Source: an archaeon
GTDB lineage: Archaea > Asgardarchaeota > Thorarchaeia > Thorarchaeales > Thorarchaeaceae
Assembly (NCBI GenBank): GCA_024275415.1
Contig: JAJRZD010000015.1
Span: forward strand, 1-42,057
Direction of reading: 5' to 3'
Length of the DNA: 42,057 nt
Made by a program: the position numbers and the translations under genes. Position 1 is the first letter of the stretch, and every line of letters starts with the position of its first letter. Shown here in pieces: positions 18,708 through 27,094 of the stretch. The notes below the pieces were generated by a model. It saw only the letters and a list, made by a program, of their open reading frames with translations. It was not told the DNA's origin and made no database searches.

Positions 18708-20023
18708 GCCTCCTTGAGAAGTATTGTCAAAGCTTCTATTATGGTTTCATGGGTGTCAGCAGAAGTATCCGGTATCCTGACCGCTCTTGCTGAAACAGAC
18801 GAGTGTTCGATAGCCCTATTGAAAAGTGCAGCTGACACGGAGAATAACGTGAGTGGTTTCTTCCATACCAAGGTGGTTGACCCTTCAGAAACCATTATGA
18901 CGAACATGCACTCCTTAGTAATGTTAGAATCAAGAGCTATGCGTCCTACATCAGCAAGCGTGTGTTCTGAGAGGGCTCTTGTGTCTACAATGACATAAGT
19001 ACTGGAGATATCTACGCTACCATCGTTCTCATCCAACAGAATATTCAACTTGGCGACATCTGAAATGGTTTCCTTGCAATGGCGTCGATATTCAGATATC
19101 ATGTCTGAGAGAGATCGAGCACGATCTCCAATCAAGACGCTCAACAGAACTCCTGTGATTTGTCTGCTCCATGCCATACGTGCGAGGGAAGATATACTTG
19201 AGAGATATCGCAGAGGGCTTGTCCGAGGTTCTAACAGGAATTCATAGTCATTGCCAAGGATATGTTCCACTACTGAAGGATGTAATGATGGTAAGAGCAC
19301 TCCGTTAAGTTGGCGAGCTTCGTCGGATGCAAGCTCGCTGAGAGGGGATCTCCACTTGCTGAAACGTATGCCTGCGTCATCAAAAATCTTCTGGCAGGCT
19401 TCAGGATTACCACTGAGCGAGTCAAGATAGGGATAGATGTTATTTGTAAATACCTCATCTAAAGTGAGAAAGTTGAAACCAGGAATCTTGAAGCCTTTTC
19501 GAGGGGCAAGCAGTCCTTCCTCGACCGAAGTTTGGATTATCTTAGAAGCTTCGTTTCCAGAGGCATCCTGAAGCAGTGAGCCGATTGCAGCAAGGGCCAC
19601 TTCAGCAGCCTCAATGTCCATCGTTGCCAATCCAAATGCACAAGCCTCGACGGCAGCAGGGGATGAAACAGGTTCCTTTTTGATAGAGGTGGTCTTAGGA
19701 TAGAACGTACCTCCAATCGGAAGAAAACAGTCGGGGTTGCTTGGTTTACCAATGACATTAACGCCAACCGACAAAATCAGTGTTTCAGTGCCATCATAAT
19801 AGTACTTCTCAGCTTGGGCGACAGGGATGATGGGGTTGCAAAAGGTCACATGAAAGAGAAACTTTGCTCGTAATGCCGCACGACAGAGTATTGATGTTGC
19901 TGTTACAGAGTGAGGTAGATAAGAACTGATAATCACGACCTTTTTGAAACTCTTCAGATCAATATCTACGAATCTGCTCTTGAGCTGATTCCTAAGAGAA
20001 TCAGGGAGGATGCTATCAGTCAT
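18704..20023 (-). CDS. RecJ/Cdc45-like DHH-family protein, apparently inactive
   Basis: The 439-residue protein occupies the place between rps15 and pcc1 where archaea carry a RecJ-like DHH phosphoesterase (GAN/Cdc45 relative). The N-terminal segment VVIISSYLPHSVTATSILCRA aligns with the usual VV-HHDADG-SAGAIL motif, but the metal-binding Asp/His residues are gone. Later DHH/DHHA1-type acidic clusters are also not evident. It is probably a structural, Cdc45-like partner of the replisome or a GINS-binding protein rather than a nuclease. It starts 37 nt after rps15 and overlaps pcc1. Confidence 0.7.
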   Translation of the reverse strand: MTDSILPDSLRNQLKSRFVDIDLKSFKKVVIISSYLPHSVTATSILCRAALRAKFLFHVTFCNPIIPVAQAEKYYYDGTETLILSVGVNVIGKPSNPDCFLPIGGTFYPKTTSIKKEPVSSPAAVEACAFGLATMDIEAAEVALAAIGSLLQDASGNEASKIIQTSVEEGLLAPRKGFKIPGFNFLTLDEVFTNNIYPYLDSLSGNPEACQKIFDDAGIRFSKWRSPLSELASDEARQLNGVLLPSLHPSVVEHILGNDYEFLLEPRTSPLRYLSSISSLARMAWSRQITGVLLSVLIGDRARSLSDMISEYRRHCKETISDVAKLNILLDENDGSVDISSTYVIVDTRALSEHTLADVGRIALDSNITKECMFVIMVSEGSTTLVWKKPLTLFSVSAALFNRAIEHSSVSARAVRIPDTSADTHETIIEALTILLKEA

Positions 20024-20059
20024 CTCAAGGAGGACAAGACAGAGTGACCCATGATAAAA

Positions 20060-20518
20060 TTATCTAAGGAGCACCGCGGCCTTGTCAGGCGAGTATTTCC
20101 AGTCGGCAGGAAGAACCTGTTTCTTTCGATAATATTTTGAGAGCCTGTGAATCTTGCTCTCGACAAGCTGGAGTCCCCGTTTGGAAACAAAGTCTTTCTT
20201 TCCGTGTTCCTCAAGGTGGCGCCTAATCTTGAGTGCCTTTGCGATCATGTTCCGCAAATCCTCAGGAACTCTGCGCTGAAGGTCATGTTCTTTGATAATC
20301 TGATTGATTCTTTTGCCGGTAATCACTTTCACAAGGGGGATTCCATACTGGTCACGAAGGATCAGCCCAATCATGCTTGGAGTGTTACCTGCCTTTGCAA
20401 GCTCTACAACTTTCTCTTCGATCCAAGCTGCATCCTTGTCCATCCATTCAGGGACTTGTAGTGTAGATGGGCGCTTGCTACTTGACTGACCTTTTCGTCG
20501 TGTGTGCATTCTTGCCAT
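20060..20518 (-). CDS. rps15: 30S ribosomal protein S15 (uS15)
   Basis: Archaeal S15, a 16S rRNA central-domain binder, is 152 residues with the typical archaeal N-terminal extension (MARMHTRRKGQSSSKRP). Signature parts are PEWMDKDAAWIEEKVVELAK, PSMIGLILRDQYGIP, and the C-terminal LVESKIHRLSKYYRKKQVLP. It lies in the kae1-bud32-rps15-RecJ-like-pcc1 operon, mixing ribosome, replication and tRNA-modification genes as in many archaea. Length and start are normal. Confidence 0.96.
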   Translation of the reverse strand: MARMHTRRKGQSSSKRPSTLQVPEWMDKDAAWIEEKVVELAKAGNTPSMIGLILRDQYGIPLVKVITGKRINQIIKEHDLQRRVPEDLRNMIAKALKIRRHLEEHGKKDFVSKRGLQLVESKIHRLSKYYRKKQVLPADWKYSPDKAAVLLR

Positions 20519-20638
20519 AGTGTTAACCTCTTGAGGGGAAGGTTTGACATAAACCGGCTATTCTCGATGGGCTTAGGACTGTGGATATAAACATTATCGT
20601 TTGTACGACATCGCCGGCAAAGGATTGACAAGCACATG

Positions 20639-21274
20639 TCAATGATACCGGCCTCGCTCACGAATCGCATCCATCCTTTCGAGAACAGGCTCAGCCTCTT
20701 TGCCCAACTCATCTACGTACCCTTCAATCGTTCGTGAGAGCATATTCTCTTGCATATCCCAATGCGATGTTTCCAACGCCCGTTTGATGAGGTGCAAGTC
20801 CACCCCTTTCATCTCAACAGTGGCGTTCATTTCAGACAGACCAAAATCAATTATCCATGTTTTTTCATTTGAAGTTATCAACAAATTGCTGGTAGTAGGA
20901 TCTCCGTGAACCATCCCACCCCGATGGAGTTTGGCAATGATGCGACCAAAGCGATAACACAAGTTCCCCAAGGTGGTCGAGCCCAGTGTTGAAGCGACCT
21001 GCTTCAGAGGTGTTCCGGGAATATAATCCATCAAGATGCTATAATCATTAAGGTCAATAGCATGCACAGCGGGGGTGGGCACTCCAAGAGACCGCGCAAC
21101 ATTGAGACCCTTGCATTCGCGGCTAGTCCTACTTGCTCGAAGTGAACTGTCGATAGCAGGGATGAGATAGGGTTTACTGGGACGTGTCTTCAGGACAAAT
21201 GACCGATCCCATAGCGCGACCTTTGTGATGATCGATTCTGCTCCAATGGCTATGTGTGCTCCCTCAAGTCTCAT
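20639..21274 (-). CDS. bud32: KEOPS kinase/ATPase Bud32
   Basis: A small atypical kinase of about 211 residues (Bud32/PRPK). The glycine-poor loop GAESIITKV, catalytic loop HGDPTTSNLL (Asp as base) and metal-binding IDFGLS are present. In KEOPS it hydrolyses ATP and activates Kae1 during t6A37 synthesis. The ATG at 21274 overlaps the kae1 stop as ATGA; an in-frame GTG at 21283 is the alternative start. In some archaea Kae1 and Bud32 are fused; here they are separate but coupled. Confidence 0.95.
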   Translation of the reverse strand: MRLEGAHIAIGAESIITKVALWDRSFVLKTRPSKPYLIPAIDSSLRASRTSRECKGLNVARSLGVPTPAVHAIDLNDYSILMDYIPGTPLKQVASTLGSTTLGNLCYRFGRIIAKLHRGGMVHGDPTTSNLLITSNEKTWIIDFGLSEMNATVEMKGVDLHLIKRALETSHWDMQENMLSRTIEGYVDELGKEAEPVLERMDAIRERGRYH

Positions 21275-22257
21275 TCTTTCCACCCGATATCCTGTTCATC
21301 AGTCCTCCATTTCGGGAGGACTCCCGAAGATGAAATTTCAAGGGTATCGCCAACCCCATATTGCAGAATCCCAGTCCATGCAATCATCGCGCCTTGATCC
21401 CCAGCCAGAGGAGGAGACACACGATGGAATCTTGCACCATGCCGGTCTGCCACACCTTGGAGTATCTCTGTGAGCCTGTTATTCCTTGCAACGCCACCTG
21501 TTAGGAGTACTTCATTCTTCTTTGTATGCGCAATCGCCCGTTCAGCAACCTCTGCCAGCATCCCAAAAGCTGTTTCTTGGATGCTATAGCAGATGTCATC
21601 CAGAGGCAGTCCTTCGTCAAAAAGACGACGCGCAGACGTGAGCATTCCCGAATAGCTTATGTCCATCCCTTTCACGGAATATGGAAGCGTATGATATGTA
21701 GAACCCATTTTTGCCAATTTCTCGACCTTTGGACCCGCTGGGAACCGCATCCCCACATGTCTTCCAAAGACATCAAGCATATTCCCAATCGCAATATCAA
21801 GAGTTTCGCCAAAGGTACGGTATCTACCTCCTGCAAAGGCGATGACCTGAGAGTTCCCGCCCGATACATAGATGGTGACTGGGTCATTAAAACCAGACTC
21901 CAAGCTTCCAATCTCTATGTGTGCCACACAGTGATTGACACCAATCAATGGTACTCCCAGATGGAGGGACAATGATCGCGCCATGGTGGCAGTAGTGCGT
22001 AGGCACGGTCCAAGACCTGGGCCTTGTGAAAAAGCGATAATGTCAATTTGCTTAGGGGAAATGCCGGCATCATCGATAGACTGCCGTATCAGTAATGGAC
22101 CAAGATACGCATGGTGCTGACTTGCCTCGCGCGGGTGTATTCCGCCCTCATCAGGTCGTAACATGTCCCATACATTCGATAACACCAGACCCTCACTAGA
22201 AACAATCCCTGCACCGAATGAATGAGCGGTTCCTTCCAGACCGAGGCAGATGGTCAT
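21271..22257 (-). CDS. kae1: KEOPS tRNA threonylcarbamoyltransferase Kae1
   Basis: The catalytic subunit transfers threonylcarbamoyl to A37 of ANN-decoding tRNAs. The ASKHA-fold protein shows LGLEGTAHSFGAGIV at the N-terminus, the metal-binding HxxxH in GVNHCVAHIE, SGGNSQVI and LTGGVARNNRL. The ATG at 22257 gives 328 residues, the family norm, with AAGGAG 9 nt upstream. The longer open frame to 22371 would overlap the divergent Lsm gene and adds no conserved sequence. First gene of the kae1-bud32-rps15-RecJ-like-pcc1 operon. Confidence 0.96.
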   Translation of the reverse strand: MTICLGLEGTAHSFGAGIVSSEGLVLSNVWDMLRPDEGGIHPREASQHHAYLGPLLIRQSIDDAGISPKQIDIIAFSQGPGLGPCLRTTATMARSLSLHLGVPLIGVNHCVAHIEIGSLESGFNDPVTIYVSGGNSQVIAFAGGRYRTFGETLDIAIGNMLDVFGRHVGMRFPAGPKVEKLAKMGSTYHTLPYSVKGMDISYSGMLTSARRLFDEGLPLDDICYSIQETAFGMLAEVAERAIAHTKKNEVLLTGGVARNNRLTEILQGVADRHGARFHRVSPPLAGDQGAMIAWTGILQYGVGDTLEISSSGVLPKWRTDEQDIGWKE

Positions 22258-22321
22258 ACTGATATGCTCCTTGCACTTGTTGACCAGCATCTTCTTGACG
22301 CTGTCATGCTTTGTAGCAAAG

Positions 22322-22333
22322 CCTTTATAATCC
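22322..22333 (+). promoter_or_regulatory. TATA box between kae1 and the Lsm gene
   Basis: CCTTTATAATCC lies about 35 nt before the Lsm start, a suitable position for a short-leader archaeal promoter. It is the only TATA-like element in the 107-nt divergent interval and supports the shorter Kae1 start at 22257. Confidence 0.45.
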
Positions 22334-22364
22334 ACACTAAGGGGCACATCGAGAGGTAAAGGCA

Positions 22365-22610
22365 ATGTCACACGAAAAAATGCCCATCAAAGCACTCGAG
22401 CAGAACATCCACGAAATTGTATCAATCAAGCTCAAGGATCAACGGATTTTCAGAGGGCGCCTGTCCCGATGTGACGTCTATATGAACCTCACTCTGGAAG
22501 ACGCTGAGGAACTCGTGCTTGGAGGGGATGAAACAACGACCATTGCCAAGTATGGCGAGATTCTTCTGAGAGGGAACAACATCCTCTGGATACAGATTCC
22601 CGAGGAATAG
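22365..22610 (+). CDS. Lsm/Sm-like RNA-binding protein
   Basis: The 81-residue archaeal Sm-like protein has the Sm1 motif (VSIKLKDQRIFRGRLSRCDV...MNLTLEDAEE) and the Sm2 motif KYGEILLRGNNILWI. It probably forms a heptameric ring that binds U-rich RNA, with roles in RNA processing that could include tRNA maturation. It is divergent from kae1 and followed by the tRNA-Asp gene on the same strand. Length is normal. Confidence 0.95.
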   Translation: MSHEKMPIKALEQNIHEIVSIKLKDQRIFRGRLSRCDVYMNLTLEDAEELVLGGDETTTIAKYGEILLRGNNILWIQIPEE

Positions 22611-22687
22611 ATGTGCTGCTTCGTTTCGATAGTGAGCAATAGGTGGCCAAAGCATCCAATTAGTCCCTTCGATGTTTTATAACGACA

Positions 22688-22701
22688 ACTTTAATATAAA
22701 A
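22688..22701 (+). promoter_or_regulatory. TATA-like promoter of tRNA-Asp
   Basis: ACTTTAATATAAAA lies about 50 nt upstream of the mature tRNA 5' end, consistent with an archaeal TATA box and a short 5' leader removed by RNase P. There is no other candidate in the 138-nt gap after the Lsm gene. Confidence 0.5.
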
Positions 22702-22748
22702 CCGAGATTCGATGCAGATTACCTGATGTGCATCATCAGGACAACAGA

Positions 22749-22886
22749 GCCCCTGTAGTGTAGTCCGGCCTAGCATTCAAGACTGTCAATCCAATGCGAT
22801 TGGCATCTTGGAGCGGACCTCTTGAGACCCGGGTTCAAATGTGTCCATGATTCCCATGAACATTGGAAATCCCGGCGGGGGCGCCA
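22749..22886 (+). tRNA. tRNA-Asp(GUC) with two 30-nt introns
   Basis: The acceptor GCCCCTG pairs with CGGGGGC; discriminator G and CCA are encoded. The D arm is GTGT/GCAT. The anticodon loop CTGTCA-C has GUC at 22785-22787, with stem CAAGA/TCTTG formed only after intron 1 (22789-22818, 37/38) is removed. Its central helix is CTGT with GCGG and its 3' bulge is AC|C. The T stem CCGGG/CCCGG forms only after intron 2 (22840-22869, 59/60) is removed. A 16-nt reading of intron 1 was rejected because it leaves an 18-nt variable region. The mature variable loop is AGAC, as in other archaeal tRNA-Asp. Confidence 0.95.
22840..22869 (+). repeat. T-loop intron of tRNA-Asp, related to that of tRNA-Lys
   Basis: The 30-nt intron at 59/60 has arms GTGTCCATG and CATGAACAT (one C-A mismatch, one G-U), loop ATTCC, and central strand TGGA pairing with exon TTCA. 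It shares position, length and a core identical at 13 of 14 bases with the tRNA-Lys intron at 14765-14794. Confidence 0.88.
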
Positions 22887-23035
22887 CATCATCTCTCATT
22901 CTCAATTGTTCAAATCGATAAGTTGCAGGAATCTCTCTGTCAATCTCACATCTTCTCTGCAGCGATTGTTATAATAATTAGATGTGCATTGTTAATAATA
23001 ATGATTTATATGAGTAAAATCAGATATATCCTTGT

Positions 23036-23254
23036 GTGAGTGATATGTGGTTGGGCATCTTTATTGTAAGCATTCTGCTAATTCTCACAGCCATGGGGTA
23101 TTTGGTAGGCCATACCGAGAGGAAGTACTGCCCATCAGATAGATCATTCACCAAATCGCTGTACAGATCTAAAATTTGTGACAATGGATTCTTCCCTCTC
23201 GAGGTAGAGGAATATCAGCGGGCCGTTTCAGGAAGCACGATTCGTGGGAGATAA
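23036..23254 (+). CDS. Small single-pass membrane protein, hypothetical
   Basis: The 72-residue frame has one strong hydrophobic helix near the N-terminus (WLGIFIVSILLILTAMGYLVG) and a short polar tail. A TATA-like TTTATA at 23005-23010 lies about 26-31 nt before the GTG, which would suit a leaderless transcript. I do not recognise the family. An alternative start is the ATG at 23045. Confidence 0.4.
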   Translation: MSDMWLGIFIVSILLILTAMGYLVGHTERKYCPSDRSFTKSLYRSKICDNGFFPLEVEEYQRAVSGSTIRGR

Positions 23255-23333
23255 AAAGTAGTGCGGTTTTTGGATGCGGTCAAAAGGTAAACAATCGCGA
23301 CTATGATAAGGTTATTCGGTAGATTCCTTAGGC

Positions 23334-23732
23334 ATGCTTACTTGCATTGCGATGCTCCTTGAGCATATGTTCTCAATCGGAGCACCACTACTACAATCAT
23401 TGCAGAAGTTATCCATGGATAATCGTACTCGGCACCTCGACCATGGAAGCGAATTGATTCGTGACCTGGTCGTCCACCTGATGAACACCGAGCTGTTCTG
23501 GCTCAATGTACTCAATGACGTGGGTCTTTTATGAAAAAAAACGGAAGTCAGTCTGCAATATGTAAAGCGTCTGTGAGTCGATCCAGACAATATCAGCTTC
23601 ACTATCGCACGGGCGGTTCTCCTTCTCATCACCCATGATGCGCACCACCGAGGCTTTATCATAGGCCTTCTGAAGGAGATGGAGTATGATTCGCCGAAAG
23701 GTCAATATGCTACAGGAGCTGACATAAGATGA
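23334..23732 (+). pseudogene. DinB-like gene with two in-frame UGA stops
   Basis: One frame reads LVVHLMNTELFWLNVLNDVG, stop at 23532-23534, KKTEVSLQYVKRL, stop at 23574-23576, then LLLITHDAHHRGFIIGLLKE to the end. The VHLMNTE-FWL and THDAHHRG elements are the metal-ligand His regions of DinB/YfiT-type four-helix proteins. The frame is kept throughout, but the middle is shorter than usual. The final stop overlaps the SIS gene start as ATGA, so the two were probably once translationally coupled. It is most likely decayed; readthrough is possible but unsupported. Confidence 0.6.
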
Positions 23733-24730
23733 CAGGCTTTTACAATATCATTCATTCATGTATCAGGCAACAGGCGAGTGCAATCCCAAACACTTTGAAA
23801 AATGTAGATGGCAAGAACCTCGATGCATTGCAAGGGAAGAAACTGATATTCACAGGATGTGGTGATTCCTACGCAGTGGCTGACTATGGGAGATGGGCAT
23901 TCCGTCAACTCGATCTCGATGCTTCCGTCCTTTCTCCATCAGAGGTGCCGTTGGTGCCAATCCGCAAGGATACCGTCGTAATCGGCGTGACCGCGTCAGG
24001 AAGGAGCGTGGAAACGATAGCAGCCTTGGGATACGCACGCAAGAACGGAGCATCGACTGTAGTCCTTACTGATGACAGAGATGGTCGAGCCAGCGGGAAG
24101 GCCGACCATATCTGGGAAACCAAGTCGGGAGTGTCGACCTACAACACAAGTCCATCAGCCCCCACGACATGTGCAATGGCATACCTTATGAAACTCTCTG
24201 CACTTCAATGCGGAGATACAAGTAGTGATGTCTTCAGGGATATCAGGCAGCTGGAAAACAGCTGTACCAACATTGTAGAGTGGGCAAGAGGCACTGGTAA
24301 GGAATTGGCTGCTATCACTAAAGAGAAACAAATCATCTACCTAATCTCTGAGGGCGCAAACTATGTCGCGGCGCAACTTGGGATGATGAAGTTCAACGAG
24401 TACTCGATTATTAAAGGAGTAAGCGTCCTACGAGAGGAGTTCAGGCACCATTGCAATCTCTCAGTGAAGGACGGGGATCCAGTCATACTGATATCGGATG
24501 CACCAACAGACGAAAGAGACCGTACCTATATCAGGGTGCTTTCGGACACGCTAAAAATGAAACATTCTCACCTCTTCTGTCCTGAGTCGTTACAGTTGAC
24601 AACGCCATTTGGTCAGGCAATTGCAAATACAATCGCATTGCAGCTTGCTGCTTATCATTCTGCGAAAAGTGTTGACCCCAAAAAGAAGGGGTTTAGAATC
24701 CCACATGCAGAAGCCTTCAAAATCTACTGA
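23729..24730 (+). CDS. SIS-domain sugar-phosphate isomerase-like protein
   Basis: The 333-residue protein has a double SIS architecture: TGCGDSYAVADYGRW (about residues 42-56) and GVTASGRSVETIAALGYARK form the phosphosugar-binding site of the first domain, and the second begins near IIYLISEGANYVAAQLG. It resembles the isomerase half of GlmS or related aldose-ketose isomerases but has no amidotransferase domain. The specific substrate is unknown. GGAG lies upstream, and the start overlaps the end of the DinB remnant. Confidence 0.85.
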   Translation: MTGFYNIIHSCIRQQASAIPNTLKNVDGKNLDALQGKKLIFTGCGDSYAVADYGRWAFRQLDLDASVLSPSEVPLVPIRKDTVVIGVTASGRSVETIAALGYARKNGASTVVLTDDRDGRASGKADHIWETKSGVSTYNTSPSAPTTCAMAYLMKLSALQCGDTSSDVFRDIRQLENSCTNIVEWARGTGKELAAITKEKQIIYLISEGANYVAAQLGMMKFNEYSIIKGVSVLREEFRHHCNLSVKDGDPVILISDAPTDERDRTYIRVLSDTLKMKHSHLFCPESLQLTTPFGQAIANTIALQLAAYHSAKSVDPKKKGFRIPHAEAFKIY

Positions 24731-24769
24731 TTGTTTGCCTGATAGAAAAAGGTAACATGCGGTACTCGA

Positions 24770-25756
24770 ATGTATGAGAGTGTTGTGAATGTTGTGAGAG
24801 AATTGATACTTGGAGCACAGGATCATGGTAGAAGACAGGAGATAGTAGAAAGCATAAACGAATCCCCAGCGGAGTTCAAGGCGTTCCTCGATGGAATATT
24901 CGACTCCGAAGAAAACCATACCGAAGAGAAGACATTGGTGCTTGACTTGGTAGATTTCCTCAGCCCCATCCTTGGAATGGAAGTTGTAAGGCGGGCAATC
25001 AGCGACTCTGATCGCCAGACCAGGATACGGGGGTTTCAGGCAGCCTATCGCAGGCAGTTCGACACATTGAATCGGAGAGTCCTTGAAGTGCTTCAGGACT
25101 CGACCGAATGTTTTGAGGTTCGAAAATGGGCAGTCCATATCCTAGGGGGAACTGATCCTGTGGAATACGCGAAATACCTGCGAAAAATCATGCGAGATCC
25201 AAATGAGGATGTGCGTGTGCGCAAAGAGGCTATCTATGCTCTGACAAACGCCTCATCTAATGTGACTATAGGTGCTTTTTGTGCTCTTCTGGGGGATACA
25301 AATGTCGAGATTAGACAAGCCAGTGCATGGGCATTGGGAAAGGTCGGGACAGATGTTTCAGTCGACTGTCTCCTTGCAGCATTAGAGGATACAGATGAAA
25401 TTGTCCGGGATTGGGCAATTAGAGGTCTTCGAGATTCTGACAATACCCGGGCATTACAGGGATTGGCCGAAGCGATGAAGATCCTTGATCCTGCACATCA
25501 AAGGCAACTCATACGATTAGTGGTTGAGAAGCGCTCCGAAGTCATCTCTAGAGCGATTGTTGAATTGCTAGGCACCTCCGATGTGGAGGTAAGAAAGCTT
25601 GCAGCATGGGCGATGGGAGTGTCGCCCTATCCTCCTGCGACGAGCGAGCTTGAGAGGCTCCTTGACGACGATGACGCTCAGATAAGAGAATATGCCAAGA
25701 AGGCCTTGGAACGACTTGGATGGGCAAATCCAACTGATTTTGGTTTGATGATCTAG
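24770..25756 (+). CDS. HEAT-repeat protein (PBS-lyase-like)
   Basis: The 328-residue protein is built of about eight helical HEAT repeats of roughly 30 residues, for example DPNEDVRVRKEAIYALTNAS, DTNVEIRQASAWALGKVGTD and TDEIVRDWAIRGLRDSDN. Such proteins act as scaffolds for protein-protein contacts; the partner is unknown. It lies 40 nt after the SIS gene and may be co-transcribed with it. Its stop meets the end of the convergent SDR gene. Confidence 0.85.
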   Translation: MYESVVNVVRELILGAQDHGRRQEIVESINESPAEFKAFLDGIFDSEENHTEEKTLVLDLVDFLSPILGMEVVRRAISDSDRQTRIRGFQAAYRRQFDTLNRRVLEVLQDSTECFEVRKWAVHILGGTDPVEYAKYLRKIMRDPNEDVRVRKEAIYALTNASSNVTIGAFCALLGDTNVEIRQASAWALGKVGTDVSVDCLLAALEDTDEIVRDWAIRGLRDSDNTRALQGLAEAMKILDPAHQRQLIRLVVEKRSEVISRAIVELLGTSDVEVRKLAAWAMGVSPYPPATSELERLLDDDDAQIREYAKKALERLGWANPTDFGLMI

Positions 25757-26521
25757 TCACATCATTCCTTTGTACATTCCGCCATCAACCAGAATGAGCG
25801 CGCCATGAACATAGCTTGCCATGGGACTCAACAGAAACGCACAGACAGCGCCAAACTCAGCGGGCCGTCCCATCCTGCCCAAGGGGATGCTAGAGGTAAT
25901 TCGCTCCATCGCCTCATCGGGGTTCCCAGTCGCCTTCATGAGTTCTTGGACGCGCTCGGTGTTGATGTATCCAGGGCATACAGCGTTTGTTCGCACACCA
26001 TCACGGCTGATCTCTTCAGCCAGCGTCCGCATCATGCCAATGACCGCGGGACGCAACGAGTTCGATAAAAGCAGATTCCCGATAGGCTGTTTGACAGAGA
26101 TTGATGTGCTGTACAAGATGGAGGGTGAAGACGATTCTCTAAGGAGGGGCAATGCCTCGCGTGTTAGACGCACCGCGCTCATCAATGTGAGGTGGAAGCT
26201 CCGTTCCCAGTCCTCATCGGTGAGTTCGGAGAATTGTCCGGGTGGAGGGCCTCCTGCATTCACGAACATTCCATCAATAACCCCCTTCTCTCGTTCGATA
26301 TTGGTAATCAGTTGCGAGATGTCCTCAGCTTTCGATACATCTGCGACAACATATCGGGCATTAGTCCCTAGTTTATGAACTGCACGTTCTAGAGACCCCT
26401 TCGTTCTCCCACATAGTATGACTTCTGCTCCCTCCTGAATCAACGTCTTTGCTACTCCGAAGCCCAGTCCACGTGAGGCAGCAGTCACCAGCATCCTCTT
26501 GCCATCAAGTTGCAGATCCAT
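25757..26521 (-). CDS. Short-chain dehydrogenase/reductase-like protein
   Basis: The 254-residue Rossmann protein has the cofactor loop TAASRGLGFGVAKTL, DVSKAEDI, NAGGPPPG and the C-terminal SPMASYVHGALILVDGG of classical SDRs. The active-site YxxxK is absent: the equivalent segment reads NLLLSNSLRPAVIGMM, a SNxxR variant I recall from one SDR subgroup. The catalytic mechanism is therefore uncertain. The ATG at 26521 has GGTGG 8 nt upstream; another ATG at 26536 is possible. It converges on the HEAT-repeat gene. Confidence 0.85.
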   Translation of the reverse strand: MDLQLDGKRMLVTAASRGLGFGVAKTLIQEGAEVILCGRTKGSLERAVHKLGTNARYVVADVSKAEDISQLITNIEREKGVIDGMFVNAGGPPPGQFSELTDEDWERSFHLTLMSAVRLTREALPLLRESSSPSILYSTSISVKQPIGNLLLSNSLRPAVIGMMRTLAEEISRDGVRTNAVCPGYINTERVQELMKATGNPDEAMERITSSIPLGRMGRPAEFGAVCAFLLSPMASYVHGALILVDGGMYKGMM

Positions 26522-26574
26522 CAGAACGCCCACCATTTTGCTCGCAGAGTTCTATAATATCCCTACGACCTGTG

Positions 26575-26871
26575 CTATTGTGCATTGATTGTTGTTTTAT
26601 GCTCTGTGCGAGCGCCCATTCGCACCTCAAGATGAAGGAAAGCAGCACTTAATCGCTGGAAGTCACTCGGCACCTCGAACTCACCTGCCCCAAGTTGGTT
26701 CAGGGCGTGCCTAATCTTTCTTGTCGTAAGATGGGGATTCTTTTGAGAGTCAAAGGCCAGCAGGACGCGCAGCTCATCTGGGTCTGGCATCTTGTAGACC
26801 GAATGGCATTTGATGCCCCGCGCCTTCAGGTTCTCCCTGATCATCCTTTCAATTCTATCCATTCGTCTCAC
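26575..26871 (-). CDS. Hypothetical small protein
   Basis: The 98-residue protein starts with a charged helix (RRMDRIERMIRENLKARG) and continues with an alpha/beta part (DPDELRVLLAFDSQKNPHLTTRKI). I do not recognise the family. It lies 53 nt before the SDR start on the same strand and may form a two-gene unit with it. No membrane segment is seen. Confidence 0.55.
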   Translation of the reverse strand: MRRMDRIERMIRENLKARGIKCHSVYKMPDPDELRVLLAFDSQKNPHLTTRKIRHALNQLGAGEFEVPSDFQRLSAAFLHLEVRMGARTEHKTTINAQ

Positions 26872-27094
26872 CGATACTCAATTTCACTTTCCAGTACTTT
26901 AACTGCGATGTTACACGAGTATTATCACTCGGAAAGCGCCAATCCCCGTAGGGACACTCGAACATCCTAACACTTATCGAAAAGGAGTGCTAGTATCACC
27001 GATTGAAACGGCATACCACTTCCTCTCGACTGTTTTGGTGGGCCCGAACCATCACTATCTGACAAGTCTATAATCTCGTTGTTCAAAAGCAAGT

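Noticed and set aside
22789..22804. 16-nt intron in tRNA-Asp (hairpin CCAAT/ATTGG)
   Set aside because: It would pair the first TCTTG with the anticodon stem but leave an 18-nt variable region. Using the second TCTTG gives a 30-nt intron, a 4-nt variable loop and a proper central helix.
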